From positions 38,150 to 102,149 of the forward strand of contig JAJDAJ010000068.1 in NCBI GenBank assembly GCA_029261925.1: a stretch of 64,000 bases of DNA, read 5' to 3'. The DNA is from Deltaproteobacteria bacterium. Its GTDB lineage: Bacteria > Myxococcota_A > UBA9160 > SZUA-336. Made by a program: the position numbers and the translations under genes. The notes under the pieces are model-generated. The model searched no databases, was not told where the DNA came from, and saw only the letters and a list, made by a program, of their open reading frames with translations. Below are positions 9,112 to 17,644 of this stretch, piece by piece (position 1 is the first letter of the stretch; each line of letters opens with the position of its first letter).

Positions 9112-11565
9112 TCAGTCCTCCAGCGAGCGCACCACGCCATCGGCGTGCAGGCGCTCGATCTCCTGCGCGCTGAAGTCGAGCTCGCGCAGGATCTCGCGGG
9201 TGTGCTGGCCCACCAGCGGCGAGGGCCGCTGCACCTCCCCGGGCGTCTCGGACAGGCCCACGAGGCAGCCGGGCTGCGCGAGCCGTCCGAGAGTCGGGTG
9301 ATCGCAGGCCACGACCCAGCCGCGCTCGTACGCACCGGGGTCCTCGAAGATCTCGCGCGCGAAGTCCCGCGAGGAGATCTCGCAGGGTACGCCGGCGCGG
9401 TCGAGCCGCCGCTGCCACTCCCCTGCCGGCGCTTCGGAAAACGCCAGCTCGAGGCGCTGCGCCAGGGTGGCGTCGGCCGGGCGGGCCGGCATCCACGGCG
9501 GCACGAAGCCGATCGCGTCGAGACCGGGCTCGCCGATCGCGCGCAGCAGGCCGCGCCACTCCGGCTCGGCGGTGACCGCGAGGCAGATCCAGCCGTCGTC
9601 GGCCGTGCGGTACAGCCGGTACAGCGGTCCGGTGCCGAGCTGCTGCGCGTCGATGCGAGGCCGCGCGGGACCGCGTCCGTCCGCGCCGGTCCAGGTGAAG
9701 GAGTTGAACAGCAGCGCGGCGAAGGCGATCGAGGTGTCCACCCGCTGCCCCGCGCCGCTGCGCTCGCGATGGTAGAGCGCCTGCAGCACCACGAGCGCCG
9801 ACAGGGCGCCGTTGCCGAGGTCCCCCATGGAGTTGGGGTGCCACACGGGGCGCCCCCCCGCGTGCATGCCGCCGGCCTCGTACGCGGTCCCGGCCAGGGC
9901 ATTCCCCATCTGGTCGGTGCCGGGCAGGTGCGTCCGGGGACCCTCGCGCTCCCAGCCCAGGGTGTGGCAGTAGATCAGCCGCTCGTTGAGCGCCCGCAGC
10001 CGCGGCTCGTCGATCCCGAGGCGCTCGGCCACGCCCACGCGCATGTTGTGGTGCACGACGTCGGCGCGCCGTACCAGGCGCTCGAGTACCTCGCGCGAGC
10101 CCGTGTGCTTGAGATCGATCGAGAGGCTGCGCTTGCCGCGCTCGACGCCCACCGCCATCCAGTTGCCGAAGTCGAGACCCGCGCGGCTGCTGTTCACCTT
10201 GATCACGTCAGCACCCAGGTCCGCGAGCAGCTGCGCCCCGAACGGACCCGCCATGGCCAGGCCGAAGTCCAGCACGACCACGCCCTCGAGGGCCCGGGCC
10301 GGGGGCGCGCCGCGCCGCGCGGGTTCCGGGGTCGCGACCGGCTCGGGCAACGAGCCGCTGTCGGCGCCGACGCGCGGGGCGGGTCCACGCACCGCGCCCG
10401 GCGTCGCCGACATGCCCTGCAGGATGCCCATCTGGCGGATCGACCCGTGGTCCGGATCCTCGAGCTCGACGATCGCCCCGTCGGCGAGCAGCGCCTCGTC
10501 GGCCAGCGCCTCCTCGGGGGAGCGGACCGGCGCGGCCCCGCGTCCCGCGGCGTGCAGCACCTCGAGCCAGCGGTCGCGCGGGAAGCGCAGGTAGTGCTGC
10601 GCGGTCCGCTCGCCGAGCTCCGCCTGCTGGCGCACCGCGTCCTCGTAGCTCAGGTCCGTCATGCCGCGCTGCGCCGGCGGCGTCAGCTCGCGCACCGCCT
10701 CCTCGTCGGGCTGCACCAGCCGATCGCCGCGCGCGGCCGCCGCCGCGAAGCCGTGGTCGATCGGCGGCCACTGGTGCAGCCAGCCGCCGTCGCTGCACTC
10801 GAACAGTCCCTTGGGCGCGCGGCGGTCGTAGTACCAGAGGCGATACCCCGACTGCTCCGGGTTCTCGAGCTTCTGGTACAGGTGCCCGCTCTGGAGCAGC
10901 ACGCCCTGCAGCAGCGACGTCTCCACGTGCTGTCCCCGTCCCGTGCGCTCGCGCACGTACAGGGCCGAGAGCGCGCCGGCGACCGCCAGCAGCGCCGCGC
11001 CGATGCTCGGCCACGGATGCGCCAGGAAGATCGGTCCCTCGCGATGGCCGGTCTGCTCGGCGCGCGGCGGGACCTCCCAGGCGGAGCGCTCCGCATCGAT
11101 GCCGGCCACGTGGTCGGTCGGCGCCCCGAACCAGCCGCGCTGCTCCCACTGCATGCCGCTGCGCGCCGCGACCAGCGCATCGATCGCCGGGCGCTCGCTA
11201 TGCGGGTTGTCGCGCCCGTAACCCGTGATCGAGACCTGCACGAGCCGCGGACACGCCGGCGCGAGGCGCGGGTGGTCGATCCCGAGGCGCGCGCTCTCGC
11301 GCGGCGGGAGCTCCGTGATCAGCACGTCGGCGCCGGCCGCCAGCCGCAGCAGGCGCTCGCGCTCCCGCGCGCGCTCCAGCTCGAGCACCACGCTGCGCTT
11401 GCCGCGGTTCCAGACCGGCGATCCGGACAGCCGCCGCGTCGGGTCGCCCTCCAGCGGCTCGAGCTTGATCACCTCGGCGCCGTGATCGCCCAGGAGCATG
11501 CCCGCCATCGCCCCCGCCACGCCGCGCGAAATCTCCAGCACCCGGATCCCGTCGAGACTTCCCAT
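9112..11565 (-). CDS. tandem CaiB/BaiF family III CoA-transferase
   Basis: An 817-residue protein made of two family III CoA-transferase domains. The first starts at MGSLDGIRVLEISRGVAG; a Pro/Ala-rich linker around residue 415 leads into the second, ALEGVVVLDFGLAMAGPFGAQ. The catalytic Asp motif is clear in the second half (MGDLGNGALSA, Asp582) but missing in the first, where the equivalent region is HPWPSIGAALL. The same one-active-half arrangement occurs in the tandem protein at 3172-5304. Start ATG is chosen because the domain begins there and it lies 20 bp after the alpha/beta hydrolase stop, so the two minus-strand genes look co-transcribed. Substrates of the CoA transfer are unknown. 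Confidence 0.88.
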   Translation of the reverse strand: MGSLDGIRVLEISRGVAGAMAGMLLGDHGAEVIKLEPLEGDPTRRLSGSPVWNRGKRSVVLELERARERERLLRLAAGADVLITELPPRESARLGIDHPRLAPACPRLVQVSITGYGRDNPHSERPAIDALVAARSGMQWEQRGWFGAPTDHVAGIDAERSAWEVPPRAEQTGHREGPIFLAHPWPSIGAALLAVAGALSALYVRERTGRGQHVETSLLQGVLLQSGHLYQKLENPEQSGYRLWYYDRRAPKGLFECSDGGWLHQWPPIDHGFAAAAARGDRLVQPDEEAVRELTPPAQRGMTDLSYEDAVRQQAELGERTAQHYLRFPRDRWLEVLHAAGRGAAPVRSPEEALADEALLADGAIVELEDPDHGSIRQMGILQGMSATPGAVRGPAPRVGADSGSLPEPVATPEPARRGAPPARALEGVVVLDFGLAMAGPFGAQLLADLGADVIKVNSSRAGLDFGNWMAVGVERGKRSLSIDLKHTGSREVLERLVRRADVVHHNMRVGVAERLGIDEPRLRALNERLIYCHTLGWEREGPRTHLPGTDQMGNALAGTAYEAGGMHAGGRPVWHPNSMGDLGNGALSALVVLQALYHRERSGAGQRVDTSIAFAALLFNSFTWTGADGRGPARPRIDAQQLGTGPLYRLYRTADDGWICLAVTAEPEWRGLLRAIGEPGLDAIGFVPPWMPARPADATLAQRLELAFSEAPAGEWQRRLDRAGVPCEISSRDFAREIFEDPGAYERGWVVACDHPTLGRLAQPGCLVGLSETPGEVQRPSPLVGQHTREILRELDFSAQEIERLHADGVVRSLED

Positions 11566-11585
11566 CGGGCCCCCGTCGGCGGCGC

Positions 11586-12557
11586 TCAGCCCCCGCCCCC
11601 GGCCGTGACCTCGAGGACGAAGCGCTCGAGCGCCTCGAAGTAGCGCGCGCGCCCCCTCCACCACAGATCGTTGTGTCCGGCGCCCGGGATGACCTCGATG
11701 CGCCGCCGCCGGGAGCCGAGGCGCGCGAGCGTCGACTCCGCGGACGCCAGCGGGATCAGCTCGTCGCGCTCGCCGTGGATCATCAGCACCGGGAGCTCGA
11801 TGGAGGCGAGCTTCGCGTCGTGCGCCTCGAGCAACGCGACCAGGCCGGGATCGGCCGGATCGAGCCCCAGCATCGCGGCGAGCCGCGAGAGCTCCCCCGA
11901 GCCGCTCTCGATCACCAGGCCGGCGAGGTCGGCGGCGTGGCGGGCAGCGACCTCGAGCGCACAGTGCGCGCCCAGGGAGCGGCCCTTCACGATCAGCACA
12001 CCCGGAAGGTCCAGGGCCCGCCGCCGCGCGAGCAGCTGCTCGAAGACCACGCCGGCGTCGCGCACCATCGCCGAGAACGTCGGGTGACCGTCGCTGCGCC
12101 CGTAGCCGCGGAAGTCGCTGACCAGCAGCGCGCAGCCGCAGTCGACGTAGTCGCGGGCGACGCCGTCGTAGTCGCCGACGACCTCGCCGTTGCCGTGGAA
12201 GAGCACGATCGTCGCGCGCCCGCCGGGGCACGGGTGCAGTCGTGCCGCCAGCTCCACGCCGTCCGCGACGGGGATGCGCAGGTCCGTCACGCCCTCCGGC
12301 GGCCGCGAAGGGTCCGGGCGCGGGTAGAAGATCTGCGCGCTGATGGCGTCGACGGGTGAGTAGTCGAGCGGAGGTCCGGACACGCTCACGGTTCCCGTGT
12401 GTACCAGATCCGCGCGCTCCAGGCGCGCGAGCAGCGGGCACCGGGCGCGGCACCTCACGGCGGCGGCCAGCACCGGCGCGGGCGGCACGATCCGCCCGGC
12501 GGTCCGGATCCACCGCGTCGACGCAGCGGCTTCCGGAGCGATCGCTGGCTCGCTCAC
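11586..12557 (-). CDS. alpha/beta hydrolase
   Basis: A 323-residue alpha/beta-hydrolase-fold protein. The oxyanion segment is LFHGNGE (119-125), the nucleophile elbow is GRSLG with Ser194, and the remaining triad candidates are Asp265 (HGERDELIP) and His295 (GAGHND). This pattern resembles the ABHD/serine-aminopeptidase-like esterase group. The GTG start at 12557 is chosen because family similarity begins shortly after it; there is no strong Shine-Dalgarno sequence. It lies 20 bp upstream of the tandem CoA-transferase gene on the same strand, so it may act on the same ester or thioester pool. No signal peptide is evident, although a hydrophobic stretch is present near residues 22-34. Confidence 0.85.
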   Translation of the reverse strand: MSEPAIAPEAAASTRWIRTAGRIVPPAPVLAAAVRCRARCPLLARLERADLVHTGTVSVSGPPLDYSPVDAISAQIFYPRPDPSRPPEGVTDLRIPVADGVELAARLHPCPGGRATIVLFHGNGEVVGDYDGVARDYVDCGCALLVSDFRGYGRSDGHPTFSAMVRDAGVVFEQLLARRRALDLPGVLIVKGRSLGAHCALEVAARHAADLAGLVIESGSGELSRLAAMLGLDPADPGLVALLEAHDAKLASIELPVLMIHGERDELIPLASAESTLARLGSRRRRIEVIPGAGHNDLWWRGRARYFEALERFVLEVTAGGGG

Positions 12558-12691
12558 AGGCCCTCCGTTCCCGGCCCCCGTCGCGGCCGGCCCGTGGCCG
12601 GGGTGCGCTGGCCCGTAGCCGGACCGGGCGGCGGGACGCCCCGGCACTCCTGGCCGCACGCGGGCCGCAGCATGGAGCATGCGCGCTCGGG

Positions 12692-12697
12692 TATGCT
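12692..12697 (+). promoter_or_regulatory. putative -10 box for the 12773 LLM gene
   Basis: TATGCT within the 215-bp divergent region 12558-12772, about 75 nt before the ATG at 12773. Nothing else clear is seen in this gap. Confidence 0.35.
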
Positions 12698-12772
12698 CCG
12701 GTGCGCAGCGGATCTGCCCGCCGGCCGGCGGCTTCCGGCCGCGCGCCGGGGCGCGCGCAGGAGGAGGTCGAC

Positions 12773-13903
12773 ATGGAGTTCGGTGTGTTCCAGGGCGCCT
12801 CGGTCGGGCCCCGGCCATGGGACGAGACCGAGCCGCGGCGCCTGCGCCAGGACGTCGAGATCGGCGTCGCCGCGGATGCCGCCGGCTTCGACTACTTCTG
12901 GGCACCCGAGCACCACTGCCTGGAGGAGTACTCGCACAACTCCAGCTCGCACCTCTCGTGCCTCGCGGTGGGCATGCGCACCGAGAAGATCCGGGTCGCC
13001 ACGGGCATCTTCAATATCTGCCCGCCCATCAACCATCCCGTACGCGTGGCCGAGCAGATCGCCACGATCGACATCCTGACCGGCGGGCGCGTGGACCTCG
13101 GCACCGGCCGCGGGAGCGGCTCGACCGAGGTCAACACCTTCGGGATCACCAACGAGCAGACGCGCGCCATGTGGGACGAGGCCATCCGTGCCATCCCCAG
13201 GATGTGGACCCAGGACCTGTTCTCGTGGGATGGCGAGTTCTTCCAGGTGCCCGAGCGCTGCATCCTGCCCAAGCCGGTCCAGAAGCCTCACCCGCCGCTC
13301 TGGGTCACCAGCTCGAATCCCGACACGGTCGAGCTCGCCGGCAAGATGGGGATCGGCGTGGCCATGTTCAACTTCTCCGATCCCGAGCTGCTGCGGCCCG
13401 CGGTCGAGCGCTACAAGAACGCGGTCGAGAAGGCCGAGCCGGTGGGAGAGTTCGTCAACAACAGGATCATGACCATCACCCCGCTGATGTGCATGGACGA
13501 CGGCCAGCGTGCCCGCGAGCTCTACGGCGGGCGCTCGAACGACGTGACGGCGCACTTCTCGGTGTACTTCGACACCATCCTGGCCAACGGGAAGCTGCTC
13601 GAGGACGAGCCTCGCCCCATGTCGCAGACGCGCATCCGCGAGCTCATCGAGCGGAACCGCCGCAACCCCGAGGTACAGGGTCCGCTGGCGCGGGGCTCGA
13701 TCTCGAGGGACTTCCTGGCGCAGAACGGGATCTGCGTCGGGACGCCGGAGGACGTGATCTCGACGGTCGAGCGCTTTCGCAAGGTCGGCTTCGACATGCT
13801 CGTGTTCGTGCCGGTCGTGGGCTGGGGCAACACGCTGCACGACGTCTGCCTCGAGTCGGTCGCACACGCGGGCCAGCACGTGCTGCCCCCCTTCCGCGGC
13901 TGA
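12773..13903 (+). CDS. LLM-class flavin-dependent oxidoreductase
   Basis: A 376-residue luciferase-like monooxygenase-fold protein. FGVFQGASVGPRPW at the N-terminus, PEHHCLEEYSHN (about residues 43-54), VATGIFNICPPINHPVRVAEQ and LTGGRVDLGTGRGSGSTE are family signatures. The EHHxLEEYS form is typical of the alkanal-monooxygenase-like subgroup that uses FMN rather than F420. A gcaggaggag Shine-Dalgarno sequence lies just before ATG 12773. It is followed 9 bp later by an acyl-CoA ligase, so the two probably form an operon, hinting at oxidation of a ketone or aldehyde to an acid or ester that is then CoA-activated (inference). Confidence 0.88.
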   Translation: MEFGVFQGASVGPRPWDETEPRRLRQDVEIGVAADAAGFDYFWAPEHHCLEEYSHNSSSHLSCLAVGMRTEKIRVATGIFNICPPINHPVRVAEQIATIDILTGGRVDLGTGRGSGSTEVNTFGITNEQTRAMWDEAIRAIPRMWTQDLFSWDGEFFQVPERCILPKPVQKPHPPLWVTSSNPDTVELAGKMGIGVAMFNFSDPELLRPAVERYKNAVEKAEPVGEFVNNRIMTITPLMCMDDGQRARELYGGRSNDVTAHFSVYFDTILANGKLLEDEPRPMSQTRIRELIERNRRNPEVQGPLARGSISRDFLAQNGICVGTPEDVISTVERFRKVGFDMLVFVPVVGWGNTLHDVCLESVAHAGQHVLPPFRG

Positions 13904-13912
13904 GGCCGGGCG

Positions 13913-15460
13913 GTGCGGCACAACGTCGGCCTGTTCCTGGCCAAGCGGGCGGAGCTGACGCCCGACCAGCCGGGGCTGGTCCAGTTCGAGACCGGCCTCC
14001 GCCTGAGCTGGGCCGAGCTGAACGCGCGGGCGAACCGCACCGCGAACGCGCTGCTCGAGCGCGGCGTGCGTCCGGGCGAGCGGGTGGCCCTGCTGCTGAT
14101 GAACGGGCCCGAGATGTTCGAGAGCTACGCCGCGATCGCCAAGCTCGGCGCCATCGCGGTGCCGCTGAACTGGCGGCTCGAGCCCGACGAGCTCGCTTTC
14201 CTGCTGGCCGACAGCGGGGCGACCACGCTGATCTTCGGAGCCGACTTCGACACCGGCGTGTCCGAGCTCCAGGCCCGCGGGGCGCGCGGGCCGGCGCTGT
14301 CCAGCTGGATCCGCGTCGGCGAGGCCTCCGACCTGCCGGGCTTCGCGCTCGACTACGACGCGCTGCAGGCCTCGGCACCGGACGGCGAGCCGCCCGTGGG
14401 CGCCAGCGACGACGACGACCTGGTGATCCTGTACACGTCGGGCACGACCGGGCGCCCCAAGGGCGCCGTACACACGCACCGCACGGCGATCTGGGGCGGT
14501 ACGACCTTCGGCGTCTCGCTGGACATGCGCTACCGGGACATCTGGCTGCTCTTCATGCCGGCCTTCCACGTCGGCGCGCTGAACCCGTTCGTGACCTGCA
14601 TGCAGCGCGGGATCTGCTGCGTGACCATGCGCAGCTTCGATCCCGAGCTTGCCTGGCGCGTGATCCAGCAGGAGCGCGTCACCAGCTTCATCGCCGTGCC
14701 CGCCATGCTGCTGCAGATGCTGCCGTACGTGGAGCGCGGCGAGGTCGACGCCTCGAGCGTGCGCTGGGTGCTGACCGGCGGCTCGCCGACGCCCGTGCCG
14801 CTGCTGGAGGCCTACGCGAGCCACGACATCCGCATCATCGGCGCCTACGGGCTGACCGAGGCCTGCGGTCTCGGCTGCCTGCTGCCGCACGACGAGGCCA
14901 CGCAGCGCATCGGCTCGGCGGGCAAGGCCTTCTACCACCTCGACCTGCGCATCGTGGACGAGCAGGGGCGAGACTGCCCACCCGGGCAGCCCGGCGAGAT
15001 CCTGCTCGAGGGCCCGAGCATCATGCGCGGCTACTGGCAGCTGCCCGAGGCGAGCGCCGAGACCCTGCGCGACGGCTGGCTGCACACGGGGGACATCGCC
15101 GAGCGCGACGTCGAGGGCTACGTCTACATCCGCGACCGGCTCAAGGACATGATCATCTCGGGTGGCGAGAACGTGTACCCCGCCGAGGTCGAGAACCTGC
15201 TCCACGGCCATCCGGACATCGCCGAGGTCGCCGTCATCGGCCAGCCCAGCGAGCGCTGGGGCGAGTCGCCCTTCGCCGTGGTGGTGCGCACCAGCGACAG
15301 CCTGAAGCCCGGGGACGTGCTGGAGTACTGCCGGGGGCGCATCGCGCGCTTCAAGCAGCCCCGCGGCGTGGCCTTCATCGACGAGCTGCCGCGGAACGCC
15401 TCGGGCAAGGTGCTCAAGCGCGTGCTGAGCGAGCGCTTCCCGGGCCCGGCGCCCGAGTAG
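13913..15460 (+). CDS. AMP-forming acyl-CoA synthetase
   Basis: A 515-residue acyl-CoA ligase of the ANL superfamily. ATP-binding motif LYTSGTTGRPKGAVHTH near residue 174, adenylate motif YGLTEACG, hinge TGDIAERDVEGYVYIRDRLKD and C-terminal GKVLKRVL are all intact, so it should be active. Short N-terminal extension, like the FadD13-type or benzoate/cyclohexanecarboxylate ligases. GTG start is 9 bp after the LLM stop. It should activate a carboxylate produced by neighbouring oxidases; the identity of the acid is unknown. Confidence 0.9.
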   Translation: MRHNVGLFLAKRAELTPDQPGLVQFETGLRLSWAELNARANRTANALLERGVRPGERVALLLMNGPEMFESYAAIAKLGAIAVPLNWRLEPDELAFLLADSGATTLIFGADFDTGVSELQARGARGPALSSWIRVGEASDLPGFALDYDALQASAPDGEPPVGASDDDDLVILYTSGTTGRPKGAVHTHRTAIWGGTTFGVSLDMRYRDIWLLFMPAFHVGALNPFVTCMQRGICCVTMRSFDPELAWRVIQQERVTSFIAVPAMLLQMLPYVERGEVDASSVRWVLTGGSPTPVPLLEAYASHDIRIIGAYGLTEACGLGCLLPHDEATQRIGSAGKAFYHLDLRIVDEQGRDCPPGQPGEILLEGPSIMRGYWQLPEASAETLRDGWLHTGDIAERDVEGYVYIRDRLKDMIISGGENVYPAEVENLLHGHPDIAEVAVIGQPSERWGESPFAVVVRTSDSLKPGDVLEYCRGRIARFKQPRGVAFIDELPRNASGKVLKRVLSERFPGPAPE

Positions 15461-15508
15461 GCGTTCCGCACGGGGCGGGCCGGCACTGAGCGGGCCCGGG
15501 ATCTGTCG

Positions 15509-15514
15509 TATCCT
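15509..15514 (+). promoter_or_regulatory. -10 box upstream of the 15540 operon
   Basis: TATCCT, 25 nt before ATG 15540; the leader carries a ggaggt Shine-Dalgarno sequence. Marks a likely separate start of the SDR-Rieske-flavoprotein operon. Confidence 0.4.
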
Positions 15515-15539
15515 CGGGCCCGCAATCCACGGAGGTTCC

Positions 15540-16310
15540 ATGTCCAGCCCGTCTCTCGAGGGAAAGGTCGCCATCGTCACCGGCGCGTCGCGCGGCATCG
15601 GCAAGGGACTGGCCCTCGGCCTGGCGCGGGCCGGTGCCGCGGTCGCCTGTGCCGCCCGCACCGAGACCGAGCAGCCCGGCGGCCTGCCCGGCACGATCCA
15701 CGCCACGGTCGAGGCGATCCGCAGCGCGGGCGGTGAGGCGATCGCCGTGCGCTGCGACATCGGATCCCCCGACGACGTCTACGCCTTGATGGAGACGACG
15801 GCGAGCAAGCTCGGTCGCATCGACGTGCTGCTCAACAACGCCATGACGCCCACGCGCGGCCTGTTCGAGGAGAGCTCGCTGGAGATGTGGGACGAATCGA
15901 TGACCGTGAACGTGCGCAGCCTGTTCACGACCTGCCAGGCCGTGCTTCCCCACATGAAGCGCCAGGGCGGCGGCAGCATCATCAACGTGTCCTCCGGCGC
16001 GGCGTCGTCGGACATGGAAGGTCTCCCGCCCGGCTTCCTGGTGTACGCCGTCGCCAAGGCGGCGCTCGAGCGCTTCACCACCGCGCTGGCCCTGGAGCTG
16101 CGACCTCACAACGTGGCGGTCAACGCCCTGCGACCCGGCGCCGTGAAGACCGAGATGGCCGTGTCGGAGCTCGGCGAGGACTACGACTGGAGCGCCTGGA
16201 CCGGGCCCGAGGCCGTGGTCCCGGCGGTCCTGCACCTGGCCGCGCAGGATGCGAGCGGCCTGACCGGACGCATCGTGGACTCCACGCAGTTCGGCGACAC
16301 CTGGCCCTAG
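15540..16310 (+). CDS. short-chain dehydrogenase/reductase (SDR)
   Basis: A 256-residue SDR: TGASRGIGKG at residue 15, acidic/Arg pair AARTETEQPGG after beta2, NNAMTP in place of the usual NNAG, and YAVAKAA as YxxxK. The AARTE turn suggests NADP(H) use. The sequence around residues 40-60 (EQPGGLPGTIH) matches a subgroup in which a longer loop follows the cofactor Arg; the SDR at 50909 has the same loop. Strong ggaggt ribosome site. First gene of a unit that continues into a Rieske oxygenase 17 bp later. Confidence 0.88.
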   Translation: MSSPSLEGKVAIVTGASRGIGKGLALGLARAGAAVACAARTETEQPGGLPGTIHATVEAIRSAGGEAIAVRCDIGSPDDVYALMETTASKLGRIDVLLNNAMTPTRGLFEESSLEMWDESMTVNVRSLFTTCQAVLPHMKRQGGGSIINVSSGAASSDMEGLPPGFLVYAVAKAALERFTTALALELRPHNVAVNALRPGAVKTEMAVSELGEDYDWSAWTGPEAVVPAVLHLAAQDASGLTGRIVDSTQFGDTWP

Positions 16311-16327
16311 GGCCCGGAGGAGTGACC

Positions 16328-17644
16328 GTGGCGAGCGAGCCGACCGGAACCCCGCTTCAGAAGTTCCCCGAGCCGGAGTACCTCGACGACCCGATCCCCG
16401 CCGAGCGCTACACGAGCCCGGAGTTCGCGGCGCGCGAGTGGAAGCGCATGTGGACGCGGACCTGGCAGATCGCCGGACCCGAGTCCGACGTCGCGAAGGT
16501 GGGCGACTACTTCACCTTCGAGATCGGGCACGAGTCGATCCTGGTGGTGCGCTCGGCGCCGGACGAGCTCTCGGCGTTCTACAACGTCTGCCAGCACCGC
16601 GCGAGCCAGATCGTCACGCAGCGCGGCTGCGGCCACGCGCGGGCCTTCACCTGCCCCTACCACCTGTGGAGCTACGACCTCGAGGGTCGCCTGCGCGGGC
16701 TGCCGGACCGCGACGACTTCCGGCAGGGCATCCCCGAAGGCATGCGCATCCCGGCGGTCCGGGTGGACACCTGGGGCGGCTGGGTCTGGATCAACATGAA
16801 CCCCGACGCCGAGCCCCTGGGCAGGTTCCTCCGCCCGGTCGTCGAGCACCTTGATCCCTACGACTTCGGCGCGAGCTACGCGCTGACGCGCGATGTCACC
16901 TTCGACTGGGCCTGCAACTGGAAGGTCGCCGTCGACGCGTTCAACGAGGTCTACCACGTGGCCGGCATCCACCCGGAGCTGATCCCCTTCACCGACGACG
17001 TGGACTGCCCGATCGACCTGCTGGGCAAGCACAGCCGCTTCCTCTTCCACGTGGGTCGCCCGAGCCCGCGCTGGACCGACCAGAAGGCCCACGCCGCGGG
17101 CTATCCCGACCGCAGGGCGCTCACCCAGGAGCTGCGCGGGCTGCTCCAGGCCTACGGGGTCGACGCGGCGCCGTTCGAGCGCGACAGCAGCGGTGCGCGC
17201 GGTGCGCTGATCCGGGCGCAGCGCGAGCTCGGCGAGCAGAAGGGGTGGAACCTGTCCGCTCTCAACGACGAGCAGCTCTGGATCGACGTTCACTACCAGC
17301 TCTTCCCGAACGTCACGCTGAACATCAGCGTCGGGCACTTCTGGTTCTTCCGCGCTCGACCGCATCCCGACGACCCCAACCGCATGTTCTGGGACTTCCA
17401 GGAGTATCACCGGATGGCACCCGGCGGCCCGCGTCCGCAGCGACCCGAGCACGTGCACTCCGACTGGGGCGGGGAGGAGCGCGCCGCGCTGCACCTGGCC
17501 CTGCGTCAGGACGGGGACACGGCCCCGCCGCAGCAGCGCGGCCTGCGCTCGCGCGGCTTCCGCGGCCTGCACCTGGCCCACCAGGAGCGCCGCATCCGCC
17601 ACTTCCACCACGTTCTCGACGGCTACCTCGGAGACGGGAGGTGA
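16328..17644 (+). CDS. Rieske non-haem iron oxygenase, alpha subunit
   Basis: A 438-residue ring-hydroxylating oxygenase alpha subunit. The Rieske cluster ligands are Cys88-x-His90 and Cys109-x2-His112 (CQH ... CPYH); the mononuclear iron site is in NEVYHVAGIHPE, with two His five residues apart. The GTG at 16328 is preferred over GTG 16322 because ggaggag at 16316-16322 then sits at normal distance. It overlaps the flavoprotein gene by GTGA. The neighbouring KstD-like flavoprotein recalls KshA/KstD pairing in steroid ring-B opening, but the Rieske protein could equally act on aromatic or terpenoid rings. No ferredoxin or reductase is encoded nearby, so electron partners must come from elsewhere. 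Confidence 0.9.
   Translation: MASEPTGTPLQKFPEPEYLDDPIPAERYTSPEFAAREWKRMWTRTWQIAGPESDVAKVGDYFTFEIGHESILVVRSAPDELSAFYNVCQHRASQIVTQRGCGHARAFTCPYHLWSYDLEGRLRGLPDRDDFRQGIPEGMRIPAVRVDTWGGWVWINMNPDAEPLGRFLRPVVEHLDPYDFGASYALTRDVTFDWACNWKVAVDAFNEVYHVAGIHPELIPFTDDVDCPIDLLGKHSRFLFHVGRPSPRWTDQKAHAAGYPDRRALTQELRGLLQAYGVDAAPFERDSSGARGALIRAQRELGEQKGWNLSALNDEQLWIDVHYQLFPNVTLNISVGHFWFFRARPHPDDPNRMFWDFQEYHRMAPGGPRPQRPEHVHSDWGGEERAALHLALRQDGDTAPPQQRGLRSRGFRGLHLAHQERRIRHFHHVLDGYLGDGR

Noticed and set aside
12554..15760. A 1068-codon minus-strand open frame
   Set aside because: Antisense to the LLM and acyl-CoA ligase genes, His/Arg/Val-rich low-complexity translation, no motif and no ribosome site.
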